NCBI GenBank assembly: GCA_020025715.1
Contig: JAHHRQ010000038.1
Location: 1 to 16,235, forward strand
DNA from: Oscillospiraceae bacterium
GTDB lineage: Bacteria; Bacillota; Clostridia; Oscillospirales; Oscillospiraceae
Reading direction: 5' to 3'
Length of the DNA: 16,235 nt
Below are positions 6,672 to 13,449 of the stretch, piece by piece. How positions within the stretch are numbered: the stretch's first letter is position 1; each line of letters begins with the position of its first letter. A program made the position numbers and the translations under genes. The notes beneath the pieces are model-generated. The model worked only from the letters and a program-made list of their open reading frames with translations. It did no database searches and was not told the origin of the DNA.

Positions 6672-7289
6672 TCAGCTTTTGCTGATATCGCCTAATTTGG
6701 GGTTCCGCGCCAGCTTGCGTCTGATTCGTTGTACCGCATTGTCAATGGATTTCTCATCTTTACCAAGCTTTGCGGCTATCTCGCGATAGGAAAGCCCGTC
6801 AAGATAATCACTGAGGACAACACTTTCAAGCTTTGAAAGGCACTGCGAAAACACGCAATAAAGTTCTTCCTTGCTCTCTCTGGCCAGAACCATGTCCTCC
6901 GGACTGCGCCGGAATACTTCTGGAGCCGCCGACAACTGCGTACTTGAGTTCTCGGAGAGTTGCTCGAATGACATGCCGTCATTGAGCGGAAAATGCTTCA
7001 AACGGGATGCGGATTTGACTGCAGAAAGAAGACGCATTTTAATGCAATGCTCGGCAAAGGTATAAAATGAAGAGCCTGCATCGGGATTGTACTGCCGGAT
7101 AGCGGAAAGCAACCCGAACATTCCCTCCTGAATAAGATCCTCACTGTCCCCTCCTGAAAGAAACAGGGGGCGCGCACATGCTCTTACAAGACGCATATAG
7201 CGCTTGGCAAGTGCTTCCTCCGCCAGCCTGTCCCCTTTTACGGCAAGGCCTTGGAGCTGTTCATCATTTAAAATCGCGTAATCAATCAT
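6672..7289 (-). CDS. sigH: SigH-like RNA polymerase sigma-70 factor
   Basis: This 205-residue sigma factor resembles Spo0H/SigH, which directs early sporulation and stationary-phase transcription. Region 2 is clear: LVRACARPLFLSGGDSEDLI, then QEGMFGLLSAIRQYNP and FYTFAEHCIKMRLLSAVKSA, closely following the SigH pattern. Region 4 has the helix-turn-helix LSYREIAAKLGKDEKSIDNA and the RIRRKL tail. The ATG at 7287-7289 is the only in-frame start that keeps the conserved LNDEQL segment, yet no Shine-Dalgarno is visible upstream. A consensus sigma-A promoter lies at 7323-7350, giving a short leader. In Bacillus, spo0H is instead next to secE-nusG, so the location differs. SigH identity versus another SigH-family paralogue is not certain. 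Confidence 0.88.
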   Translation of the reverse strand: MIDYAILNDEQLQGLAVKGDRLAEEALAKRYMRLVRACARPLFLSGGDSEDLIQEGMFGLLSAIRQYNPDAGSSFYTFAEHCIKMRLLSAVKSASRLKHFPLNDGMSFEQLSENSSTQLSAAPEVFRRSPEDMVLARESKEELYCVFSQCLSKLESVVLSDYLDGLSYREIAAKLGKDEKSIDNAVQRIRRKLARNPKLGDISKS

Positions 7290-7322
7290 ATCTGTAATTG
7301 CTTTGTCAAATTATTTATATAT

Positions 7323-7350
7323 ATTATACAACAACGCTTTATAATGTCAA
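7323..7350 (-). promoter_or_regulatory. Consensus sigma-A-like promoter of the sigH-like gene
   Basis: The -35 box TTGACA (7345-7350) and the -10 box TATAAT (7323-7328) are both perfect, with a 16-bp spacer. Initiation is expected at A7316, giving a 27-base leader without a recognisable Shine-Dalgarno. Confidence 0.85.
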
Positions 7351-7391
7351 TAGATTTTTTATGTGCTTTGGACTTTTTTGCAAAAAATCTT

Positions 7392-8432
7392 TTAAATATC
7401 CATCTGTTGTTGTCCCATATACTCTATTCCCAGATGCTCATATGCCTTGCGGGTTACGCAGCGGCCTCTGGGGGTTCGGGTGAGAAATCCGCGCTGGAGA
7501 AGATAAGGTTCGTAAACATCTTCCAGAGTGACGGCTTCCTCGTTTATTGTTGCTGCCAGAGTTTCAAGACCTACCGGACCGCCGTTATAGTATTCTATAA
7601 TGCTTCTCAGCATACGTCGGTCAAGAGAGTCAAGACCCAGCTTATCTACCTCAAGACTCAAAAGGGCTTTATCAGCCACATCTTTTGTAATAACGCCGTT
7701 TGAACGAACCTGAGCAAAGTCCCGCACTCGTCTTAAAAGCCGGTTTGCAATTCTCGGTGTACCTCTTGAACGTGACGCAATTTCCAGTGCGCCCTCAGGC
7801 TCTATTTCCACATCAAGAATTTTTGCAGAGCGCTCAACTATCTGCTTTAATTCGGCGTCAGAATAAAGCTCAAGTCTTAAGGTTACGCCGAAACGGTCAC
7901 GGAGTGGCGCGGTGAGCTGTCCGGAACGGGTGGTAGCACCTATAAGGGTGAAATGGGGCAGGTCAAGATGAATGGAGTTTGCTGAGGGGCCTTTACCTAA
8001 AATTATGTCTATGGCATAGTCCTCCATAGCGGGGTAAAGAATTTCCTCATAGGCGCGGTTAAGTCTGTGAATTTCATCCACGAACAGAATATCGCCCTCA
8101 TTTAAATTCGTAAGCATGGCAACCAGATCGCCCGGCTTTTCGATAGCGGGGCCGGAGGTAATGCGCATGTTTACGCCCATTTCATTTGCAATAACTGCGG
8201 CAAGAGTGGTTTTACCAAGTCCCGGGGGGCCGTGAAGCAGAACATGGTCAAGGGACTCCCCTCTCATTTTGGCAGCGTTAATAAAGACATAGAGATTATC
8301 CTTTGCCTTCTGCTGACCTATGTATTCATTTATAGTCTGAGGTCTGAGAGAGCCTTCGCCTTTGTCTTCGGGAATGTTTCTGGCGCTGGTTATTACTTCG
8401 CTTTCAGCCTCTTCGGAAAAATTTATACTCAT
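7392..8432 (-). CDS. ruvB: Holliday junction branch migration ATPase RuvB
   Basis: RuvB is the hexameric AAA+ motor that, with RuvA, drives Holliday junction branch migration. The 346 residues fit the family. Seen in order: LRPQTINEYIGQ, Walker A GPPGLGKT (68-75), Walker B FVDEIHR (Asp119, Glu120), the sensor/arginine-finger region GATTRSGQLTAPLRDRFG, and a C-terminal winged helix with GPVGLETLAATI and ending in the PRGR segment. The ATG at 8430-8432 has an AAGAGG Shine-Dalgarno 8 bases upstream and lies 12 bases after the ruvA stop. No clear terminator separates it from the sigH promoter, so read-through into sigH is possible. Confidence 0.98.
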   Translation of the reverse strand: MSINFSEEAESEVITSARNIPEDKGEGSLRPQTINEYIGQQKAKDNLYVFINAAKMRGESLDHVLLHGPPGLGKTTLAAVIANEMGVNMRITSGPAIEKPGDLVAMLTNLNEGDILFVDEIHRLNRAYEEILYPAMEDYAIDIILGKGPSANSIHLDLPHFTLIGATTRSGQLTAPLRDRFGVTLRLELYSDAELKQIVERSAKILDVEIEPEGALEIASRSRGTPRIANRLLRRVRDFAQVRSNGVITKDVADKALLSLEVDKLGLDSLDRRMLRSIIEYYNGGPVGLETLAATINEEAVTLEDVYEPYLLQRGFLTRTPRGRCVTRKAYEHLGIEYMGQQQMDI

Positions 8433-8444
8433 TTATTTTGCCTC

Positions 8445-9047
8445 TTAATTTACCATTTGCTTTAATACGGCTTTTATGATTTCCTCGGCAGACATACCGG
8501 TGGTATCAAGCTTCTTTAATGCAGGGCCAACTTCTGCGCTGGTATATCCAAGAACGCCGAGAGCCGTAAGTGCGTCTGAAACACTGGAACTGCCGCCCTG
8601 TACGGCAACAGGCATCTGAGGAATACTTGCATCAATGGAATTAAACTCTTTTGCAATCTTATCTTTAAGCTCCAGAATTATACGCTGTGCGATTTTCTTT
8701 CCTATGCCGGGGGCAACGGTTAAAGCTTTTGCATCATCATTCATAATTGCAAGTGCCAGATCATCGGGACGGCTGTGGGACAGAATGGACAGTGCAGCCT
8801 TGGGGCCTACGCCGGAAACTGAAAGCAGCATTTCAAAACACCGCTTTTCGGATTTATCGGCAAAGCCGTAAAGGTCAAAGTTATTCTCCCCTATGGCTTC
8901 TGCTATATACAGGCGGCGGGTCTCCCCTACCTTTAATTTTGAAATTGTATTTAAAGTTGCGTTTAAAGCAAAGCCAAGACCGCCGCAGCTTAAAACCACA
9001 AGGTTCTGGCCTATCTCTTCTATTTTACCTTCTAAATGGTAGAACAT
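8445..9047 (-). CDS. ruvA: Holliday junction binding protein RuvA
   Basis: RuvA binds four-way junctions as a tetramer and loads RuvB. The 200-residue protein starts with the OB-fold MFYHLEGKIEEI. Tandem helix-hairpin-helix motifs follow (LLSVSGVGPKAALSIL and TVAPGIGKKIAQRIILELKD), and the C-terminal RuvB-contacting domain includes SDALTALGVLGYTSAEV. The ATG at 9045-9047 lies within the 3' end of ruvC (16-base overlap), with GAGGAG as Shine-Dalgarno inside the ruvC coding sequence, indicating translational coupling. Confidence 0.97.
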   Translation of the reverse strand: MFYHLEGKIEEIGQNLVVLSCGGLGFALNATLNTISKLKVGETRRLYIAEAIGENNFDLYGFADKSEKRCFEMLLSVSGVGPKAALSILSHSRPDDLALAIMNDDAKALTVAPGIGKKIAQRIILELKDKIAKEFNSIDASIPQMPVAVQGGSSSVSDALTALGVLGYTSAEVGPALKKLDTTGMSAEEIIKAVLKQMVN

Positions 9048-9544
9048 TCTTCGTTTTCTCCTCTGTATAACAATGACGTAGAGCTTCTTGCATGGCAGAG
9101 AGCCAGAGCCACAGCATCGGCTGCGTCATCGGGCTTTGGCGCAGCCTTAAGCTGGCAGATACGCTTTACCATATCCATGACCTGTGCCTTTTCCGCTCTG
9201 CCGTAGCCTACAACAGCCTGCTTTACCTGCAAAGGCGTGTATTCATAAATTTTAAGACCGGCTTTCTGGCAGGCAAGGAGAATAACTCCCCTGCCGTGAG
9301 CAACCGCAATACCGGTTGTAAGGTTGGTATTAAAGAAAAGCTCCTCAATGGAGGCAACGTCAGGCTTGAAAATTTCGATTAAATCCAGCAGGTCATTGTA
9401 AATCTGCTCAAGGCGGCTGGCAAGGCTTGTATGTGCAGGAGTAGAAATAACTCCGCATTTTACCAGCTTGTGTCTGAATCCGTCTGTATCCAGTACACCG
9501 AAGCCTATTGTTGCAACTCCGGGGTCAATGCCCAATATTCGCAT
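9032..9544 (-). CDS. ruvC: Crossover junction endodeoxyribonuclease RuvC
   Basis: RuvC is the dimeric Mg2+-dependent resolvase that cuts Holliday junctions. With the start at 9542-9544 (MRILGIDPG) the protein is 170 residues, the usual length. The four acidic catalytic residues are in place: Asp7 in GIDPG, Glu67 in SIEELFF, Asp140 and Asp143 in PDDAADA. An upstream in-frame ATG at 9592 would add 16 residues, but these are not family-like and would overlap the probable -10 box (9564-9569), so the shorter form is chosen. The Shine-Dalgarno GGATGTGAT is one mismatch from the ideal GGAGGTGAT. It is the first gene of ruvC-ruvA-ruvB. Confidence 0.96.
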   Translation of the reverse strand: MRILGIDPGVATIGFGVLDTDGFRHKLVKCGVISTPAHTSLASRLEQIYNDLLDLIEIFKPDVASIEELFFNTNLTTGIAVAHGRGVILLACQKAGLKIYEYTPLQVKQAVVGYGRAEKAQVMDMVKRICQLKAAPKPDDAADAVALALCHARSSTSLLYRGENEECSTI

Positions 9545-9563
9545 CTTATCACATCCACTAAAG

Positions 9564-9592
9564 ATTTTAGCATATTGCCGACGTTTAGGCAA
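9564..9592 (-). promoter_or_regulatory. Sigma-A-like promoter of ruvCAB, extended -10
   Basis: The -35 box TTGCCT (9587-9592) and the -10 box TAAAAT (9564-9569) are separated by 17 bp, and a TGC precedes the -10 (extended -10 motif). Initiation near 9558-9559 leaves a leader of only about 15 bases, just enough for the Shine-Dalgarno. Confidence 0.7.
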
Positions 9593-9655
9593 GGGAAAAG
9601 CATCAATGAGTTAAACTAAAATTAAAAATCATTATTGTTTTTAAGGAACAATAAC

Positions 9656-9682
9656 AAAAAGACCCGGCCTTACGACCGGGTC
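9656..9682 (-). terminator. Intrinsic terminator after xerD
   Basis: A 7-bp GC-rich stem (9661-9667 with 9676-9682, arm GACCCGG) with an 8-base loop is followed on the minus strand by TTTTT (9656-9660). It lies 12 bases beyond the xerD stop and separates it from ruvC. Confidence 0.85.
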
Positions 9683-9694
9683 CTGAAATTTTAA

Positions 9695-10585
9695 TTATGC
9701 TCTGGGGTGAGCTTTATTATATACATCCTTAAGCTGTTTTTTTACAAGCTGGGAATAAACCTGAGTGGATGAAATATCAGCGTGACCGAGCATTTCCTGA
9801 ATGGCGTGAATATCAGCGCCGTTTTCAAGCAGGTGCGCTGCAAATGAGTGGCGCAGAGTATGAGGAGTGATGTCTTTCTCTATTCCTGCCGTCTTCTGAT
9901 AGTGCTTTATAAGCTTCCAGAAGCCCTGACGGGACATTCTCTCACCGTTTACATTAACGAACAGTGACGGCTCGTCCGGTAAAGCAATCATCTGGGGCCG
10001 GACAAGAGTTATGTAATCGCTGAGAGCCTTTACGGCGGTTGAGTACATAGGAATGAAGCGCTCTTTGTTTCTGCTGTGGCAGCGGATAATTCCGGCTGTA
10101 AGGTTAATGTCGGTTATATTAAGATCTATAAGTTCGGTTACTCTGATACCTGTTGCATAAAGCAGCTCAAGCATAGCCTTATCTCTGTATCCCTTGGCGT
10201 CAACACAGCGGGGCTGCTCAAGAAGAAGCTCAACCTCCTGACTTGTCAGTATCTCAGGGAGTTTGGGCTTGCTCTTTTCCGGCACAAGCTTTGCAGCGGG
10301 ACTGGAAGAGATAATCTGCTTTATGCAAAGGGTGGAGTACAGATTTTTAAGAGATGCAATGCTTCTTGCAACGGTTGAAATTGATTTACCCTTTGCTTTA
10401 AGAGAAGTTTCATAATCAGCCAAAGTTTTATCGTCGGCAGTTTCAATGGTCTTATCGGTGTTATTCTCCAGATAAGCTGCAAACTGTTTTACGTCACGAA
10501 GATAGGAGCTGAGGGTGTTTACCGATGCTTTCTTTTCATTTTTTAGATAATCTTCGAATAAATCTATTATTTCTGAGTTGAGCAT
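9695..10585 (-). CDS. xerD: Tyrosine recombinase, XerD-like
   Basis: XerD-type recombinases act with a partner at chromosomal dif to resolve dimers. The 296 residues show an N-terminal SAM-like core-binding domain and a C-terminal catalytic domain. Visible catalytic residues are Arg148 (ATGIRVTEL), His242 and Arg245 (HTLRHSFA), His268 (LGHADIS) and nucleophile Tyr277 (VYS), at spacings like E. coli XerD. The beta-hairpin lysine, normally in a GKG before NKER, is replaced: here the text reads CHSRNKER, with Ser at the expected Lys position. XerD rather than XerC is suggested by the neighbouring SpoIIM-like gene, since spoIIM and xerD (ripX) are close in Bacillus. The AAAGGAGGG Shine-Dalgarno is strong. 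Confidence 0.88.
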   Translation of the reverse strand: MLNSEIIDLFEDYLKNEKKASVNTLSSYLRDVKQFAAYLENNTDKTIETADDKTLADYETSLKAKGKSISTVARSIASLKNLYSTLCIKQIISSSPAAKLVPEKSKPKLPEILTSQEVELLLEQPRCVDAKGYRDKAMLELLYATGIRVTELIDLNITDINLTAGIIRCHSRNKERFIPMYSTAVKALSDYITLVRPQMIALPDEPSLFVNVNGERMSRQGFWKLIKHYQKTAGIEKDITPHTLRHSFAAHLLENGADIHAIQEMLGHADISSTQVYSQLVKKQLKDVYNKAHPRA

Positions 10586-10622
10586 TGAAACGCCCTCCTT
10601 TCAAAATTAAGTATTTCTAATA

Positions 10623-11120
10623 TCAGCCAATGATAAATGTTATTGCGGCTACTGCGGCAATGAGCATAAGCGTCATTGGAATATAGTTTTTATTATATGC
10701 TTCCTTCCCTGAAAGACTGTTGCTGCAGAGAAGTTTTAAAAGAATTTCTGAAGTCTCCATACCGTGAACGGCAATTACGAAAAACGCAGGAGTTAAAATT
10801 CCGAAACAAATTACTGTTTCCAAGCTGAGCGGTGCACCTGATAATACATCAGAGATAATCGCCGAAACGGCCTCATAGCTTACAGCACCGAATACAAAGG
10901 CGCATATGGGAAGAAATATCAGGCCGAAGATTGAGGATGCCAGAGTAAAGCACAAAGCCAGAGGCAAGGTGATGAACCATATACCGGCATTTTTGAAGGT
11001 TTCCAAACAATTAAAACCAAGTGAGTATTTCCACTCAACGAACAGCCCTGCTGTATATGCGGCGAAAACCAGAATGCCGAAAAGCAAGGGACTTTTAGTG
11101 CTATGCTGAGTCATTTTCAT
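10623..11120 (-). CDS. Polytopic membrane protein, possible SpoIIM relative
   Basis: This 165-residue protein has about five hydrophobic segments (near residues 12-30, 46-62, 63-82, 103-118 and 147-164) and little soluble sequence. SpoIIM, part of the SpoIIDMP engulfment machine in the mother-cell membrane, also has about five membrane spans and a conserved HG-x-x-E motif. Here VIAVHGMETSEILL (His119, Gly120, Glu122) fits that pattern. The position directly upstream of xerD also matches the Bacillus spoIIM-xerD neighbourhood. Overall similarity is weak and the protein is shorter than Bacillus SpoIIM (about 214 residues), so the assignment is tentative. The ATG at 11118-11120 (or the second ATG two codons on) has no visible Shine-Dalgarno. 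Confidence 0.6.
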   Translation of the reverse strand: MKMTQHSTKSPLLFGILVFAAYTAGLFVEWKYSLGFNCLETFKNAGIWFITLPLALCFTLASSIFGLIFLPICAFVFGAVSYEAVSAIISDVLSGAPLSLETVICFGILTPAFFVIAVHGMETSEILLKLLCSNSLSGKEAYNKNYIPMTLMLIAAVAAITFIIG

Positions 11121-11381
11121 ATGTTAATAATTGATGCTGAAATGTTACAATCAATATTTTGATTAACATAACGGAAACTCACTGGTAACAATATATTACA
11201 AAACTGCAAACAAATCAAGTCCTTTTTTCAAAATAATTAAAATATTTTTTTATTTTATGTCAACTGCTGCTACTAAGCCCTACAAGCGCCAGTAATATCA
11301 CTATATTACTGTAAATAAAGGAACTATATATTGTGGATATAAAAATCCTGAAAAAAATAAAATTTATTTTCTAAGGTTATG
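11121..11381. other. AT-rich intergenic region between the TIGR04086 gene and the SpoIIM-like gene
   Basis: No gene is seen in these 261 bases. An A/T-only 17-base palindrome (11354-11370) next to a T-run on the minus strand, 11 bases after the TIGR04086 stop, may be a weak terminator. A 9-bp hairpin (11290-11298 with 11303-11311, starting CAGTAATA) has no U-tract and is unexplained. A promoter lies at 11236-11263. The putative leader contains an imperfect inverted repeat around 11144-11170 and a 22-codon ATG ORF that overlaps the start of the SpoIIM-like gene out of frame. Confidence 0.6.
11236..11263 (-). promoter_or_regulatory. Sigma-A-like promoter for the SpoIIM-like gene and xerD
   Basis: A perfect -35 TTGACA (11258-11263) is followed after 16 bp by TTTAAT (11236-11241), a five-of-six match to the -10 consensus. 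The very AT-rich surroundings raise the chance of false matches. Initiation near 11229 would give a leader of about 108 bases. Confidence 0.5.
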
Positions 11382-11822
11382 TTAACTGCGCAGCCTGAAA
11401 TTGTTTTTACGGCTGAATTTTTTCCCGGAGCTGTTACTTTTTCCAAAGGACGACATAACACTGCCAAGGAGGCAGCCGGAAAATGTGAAGCTTACAACGC
11501 TTAATATACCTGATGACTTCATACCGTCTCCGCCTATAAGATAGCCAAGCGTCAGCAGGACGATAGTTAAGGTGGTGGAAAGAATAAGGCCTTTTACAAT
11601 TAGCCCGCTCTTACTGCCTTTTGAAGATAGAATTCCGGCAAGAAAGGCGGCAGCAAACGACATGGCAGAGCTGATATAGCCGATAGAACCGGAGCTAACG
11701 CTGGACTTGCTTATGATTATAGCTGCGACAAGCAGCAGAATAATTGCAGATAAAGCCCATACGATAAAGCCCCGCAGGATAAATTTCAGCTCTCCCCCGT
11801 AATTGGATTTTGTTTCAGACAA
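11382..11822 (-). CDS. TIGR04086 family membrane protein (YrzE-like)
   Basis: This 146-residue integral membrane protein has about four hydrophobic helices (near residues 15-37, 46-65, 72-95 and 100-125) and a basic C-terminal tail (KKFSRKNNFRLRS). Size, helix pattern and position directly downstream of yajC match the TIGR04086/YrzE family, which follows tgt-yajC in Bacillus and many Clostridia. Function is unknown. The start appears to be TTG at 11820-11822, merged with the T-run of the preceding terminator. GGGGGTG in the terminator's 3' arm is the only Shine-Dalgarno candidate. No in-frame ATG lies in the conserved N-terminal part. No own promoter was recognised. Confidence 0.82.
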   Translation of the reverse strand: MSETKSNYGGELKFILRGFIVWALSAIILLLVAAIIISKSSVSSGSIGYISSAMSFAAAFLAGILSSKGSKSGLIVKGLILSTTLTIVLLTLGYLIGGDGMKSSGILSVVSFTFSGCLLGSVMSSFGKSNSSGKKFSRKNNFRLRS

Positions 11823-11873
11823 AAAAACACCCCCGATGTATAAGATTACTTAATCTTATTACACTCGGGGGTG
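11821..11873 (-). terminator. Long terminator hairpin after yajC, overlapping the next gene's start
   Basis: A 9-bp outer stem (11828-11836 with 11865-11873, arms CACCCCCGA and TCGGGGGTG) and an inner 7-bp stem (11841-11847 with 11852-11858, TAAGATT/AATCTTA) are followed on the minus strand by seven T (11821-11827). It lies 22 bases past the yajC stop. The last T residues belong to the TTG start of the TIGR04086 gene. Confidence 0.88.
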
Positions 11874-11895
11874 AAAAATTCTTTATAAAGAAGTA

Positions 11896-12240
11896 TTACT
11901 TTTTCTTCTTATTTCTGGCCTCAGCCTCAGCTGCTTCCATCTTAGCAGTAGTAGAAATTGCCCACTTCTTAGCCTGAATGCGGACTCTGTCCTCACCGGT
12001 CTCGAAAGTGATGGTTTCCTCAGTGACCTGAACGATTTTACCGGTCAGACCGCCGATAGTGGTGATTTCATCACCAATGCTCAGAGATGAACGCATTTCA
12101 TCGGTCTTTTTCTTCTTCTTATTTTCGGGACGAATAATAAGGAAGTAGAAAATAGCGAACATGAGGATGAGCGGGAACAGCAGAGAGAACATGCCGCCGC
12201 TTGCAGCTGCCTCAGGAGCTGCTGTAAGAATCAAAGACAT
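11896..12240 (-). CDS. yajC: Preprotein translocase subunit YajC
   Basis: YajC is a small single-span membrane protein associated with SecDF and the Sec translocon. The 114-residue protein has an N-terminal transmembrane helix (about residues 17-38), the hallmark FYFLIIRPENKKKKK stretch, and the conserved GDEITTIGGLTGKIV segment, then a basic, charged tail. The ATG at 12238-12240 has GGAGG ten bases upstream. It follows tgt by 67 bases in the usual queA-tgt-yajC order and ends at the hairpin at 11821-11873. Confidence 0.96.
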   Translation of the reverse strand: MSLILTAAPEAAASGGMFSLLFPLILMFAIFYFLIIRPENKKKKKTDEMRSSLSIGDEITTIGGLTGKIVQVTEETITFETGEDRVRIQAKKWAISTTAKMEAAEAEARNKKKK

Positions 12241-12307
12241 ACGGGAATTACCTCCAAAAAATTTATATTAGACATTATAGCGTATAAAGTCCAAAATTTC
12301 AAGTCTA

Positions 12308-13438
12308 TTAAATCCGTTTATCTAATATCTGAGAATATTTCTGCCTGAAATCGGCAAATTTACCCTCGTCAAGACTGTCTCTTATGCGCTGGGTCAAGTT
12401 GTTGTAGAAATAAAGGTTGTGCATGACGGCAAGACGCATTGCAAGCATTTCTTCTGCCTTAAAGAGATGGCGGATATATGCTCTTGAATAGCGCTTGCAC
12501 ACAGGGCAGTCACATTCAGGGTCAATAGGACGGCTGTCGCGGGCATATTTTTCATTTTTGATATTGATTATGCCGCCCCATGTATTGAGGTGACCGTGAC
12601 GGCCGTTTCTGGCAGGCATAACGCAGTCAAAGAAGTCAACACCTCTTGCAACGCTCTCGATAATATTTACCGGAGTACCTACGCCCATAAGGTAGCGAGG
12701 CTTGTCCTTAGGCATGTACTCTTCAACTGCCTCAATGGTATCATACATTTCCTGATGAGTTTCACCAACGGCAAGTCCGCCTATTGCATAGCCGGGTAAA
12801 TCCAGATCTGCAATTTTTTTCATGTGTTCAATGCGGATGTCCTTGAATGTAGCACCCTGATTTATGCCGAAAAGCATCTGACCGGGGTTAACGGCATCGT
12901 CCATGCTGTTATATTCTGCCAGAGCCTTTTTGCAGCGCTGGAGCCAGCGATAGGTGCGGTCGCAGGAATTCTGCACATAAGGTCTGGGGGAAGGTATTTT
13001 TATACATTCGTCAAAGGCCATAGCAATATCTGAACCGAGGTTTGCCTGAATTCTCATGCTCTCCTCAGGACCCATGAATATGTGGCGGCCGTCAACGTGG
13101 GAGTTAAACTTAACGCCCTCCTCGGTAATTTTACGCAGCTTTGCCAGAGAGAAAATCTGGAATCCACCGCTGTCGGTAAGAATGGGGCCGTCCCATGTCA
13201 TAAACTTATGCAGTCCGCCCATTTCCTTAATGAGGGTGTCGCTGGGTCTTACATGGAGATGATAGGTGTTTGAAAGCTCAACCTGACATTTTATATCTTT
13301 TAAGTCCTTTGCGGAGAGAGCGCCTTTAATTGCACCCTGAGTACCAACATTCATAAAAACCGGAGTCTGAACAGTACCGTGAGGAGTCTGGAATTCTCCA
13401 CGTCTGGCGCGGCCTTCCTGTTTAATAAGTGTATACAA
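12308..13438 (-). CDS. tgt: tRNA-guanine(34) transglycosylase Tgt
   Basis: Tgt exchanges G34 of GUN-anticodon tRNAs for the queuosine precursor preQ1. The 376-residue TIM-barrel protein has Asp89 (TDSGGFQ), Asp143 (AFDEC), Gln194 (GINQG), the Gly220-Gly221 pair, and the nucleophile Asp271 (DFFDCVMP). Zinc ligands Cys309, Cys311, Cys314 and His340 are all present. Cys145 and Val224 correspond to the Zymomonas Cys158/Val233 pair that is Val/Gly in eukaryotic queuine-using enzymes. This suggests preQ1 rather than queuine as substrate and agrees with queA next door. The start is TTG (13436-13438), with AAGGAG about eight bases upstream, 11 bases after the queA stop. Confidence 0.98.
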   Translation of the reverse strand: MYTLIKQEGRARRGEFQTPHGTVQTPVFMNVGTQGAIKGALSAKDLKDIKCQVELSNTYHLHVRPSDTLIKEMGGLHKFMTWDGPILTDSGGFQIFSLAKLRKITEEGVKFNSHVDGRHIFMGPEESMRIQANLGSDIAMAFDECIKIPSPRPYVQNSCDRTYRWLQRCKKALAEYNSMDDAVNPGQMLFGINQGATFKDIRIEHMKKIADLDLPGYAIGGLAVGETHQEMYDTIEAVEEYMPKDKPRYLMGVGTPVNIIESVARGVDFFDCVMPARNGRHGHLNTWGGIINIKNEKYARDSRPIDPECDCPVCKRYSRAYIRHLFKAEEMLAMRLAVMHNLYFYNNLTQRIRDSLDEGKFADFRQKYSQILDKRI

Positions 13439-13449
13439 GTCTATTCTCC

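Noticed and set aside
7376..7391. TTTTTTGCAAAAAA palindrome just after the ruvB stop, as a terminator
   Set aside because: The stem is almost only A-T pairs with no loop to speak of, so it would be a very weak terminator; I do not call one.
9545..9592. N-terminal extension of RuvC by 16 residues
   Set aside because: The added residues are not family-like and the extended start would place the probable promoter -10 box inside the coding sequence; MRILGIDPG is the usual RuvC start.
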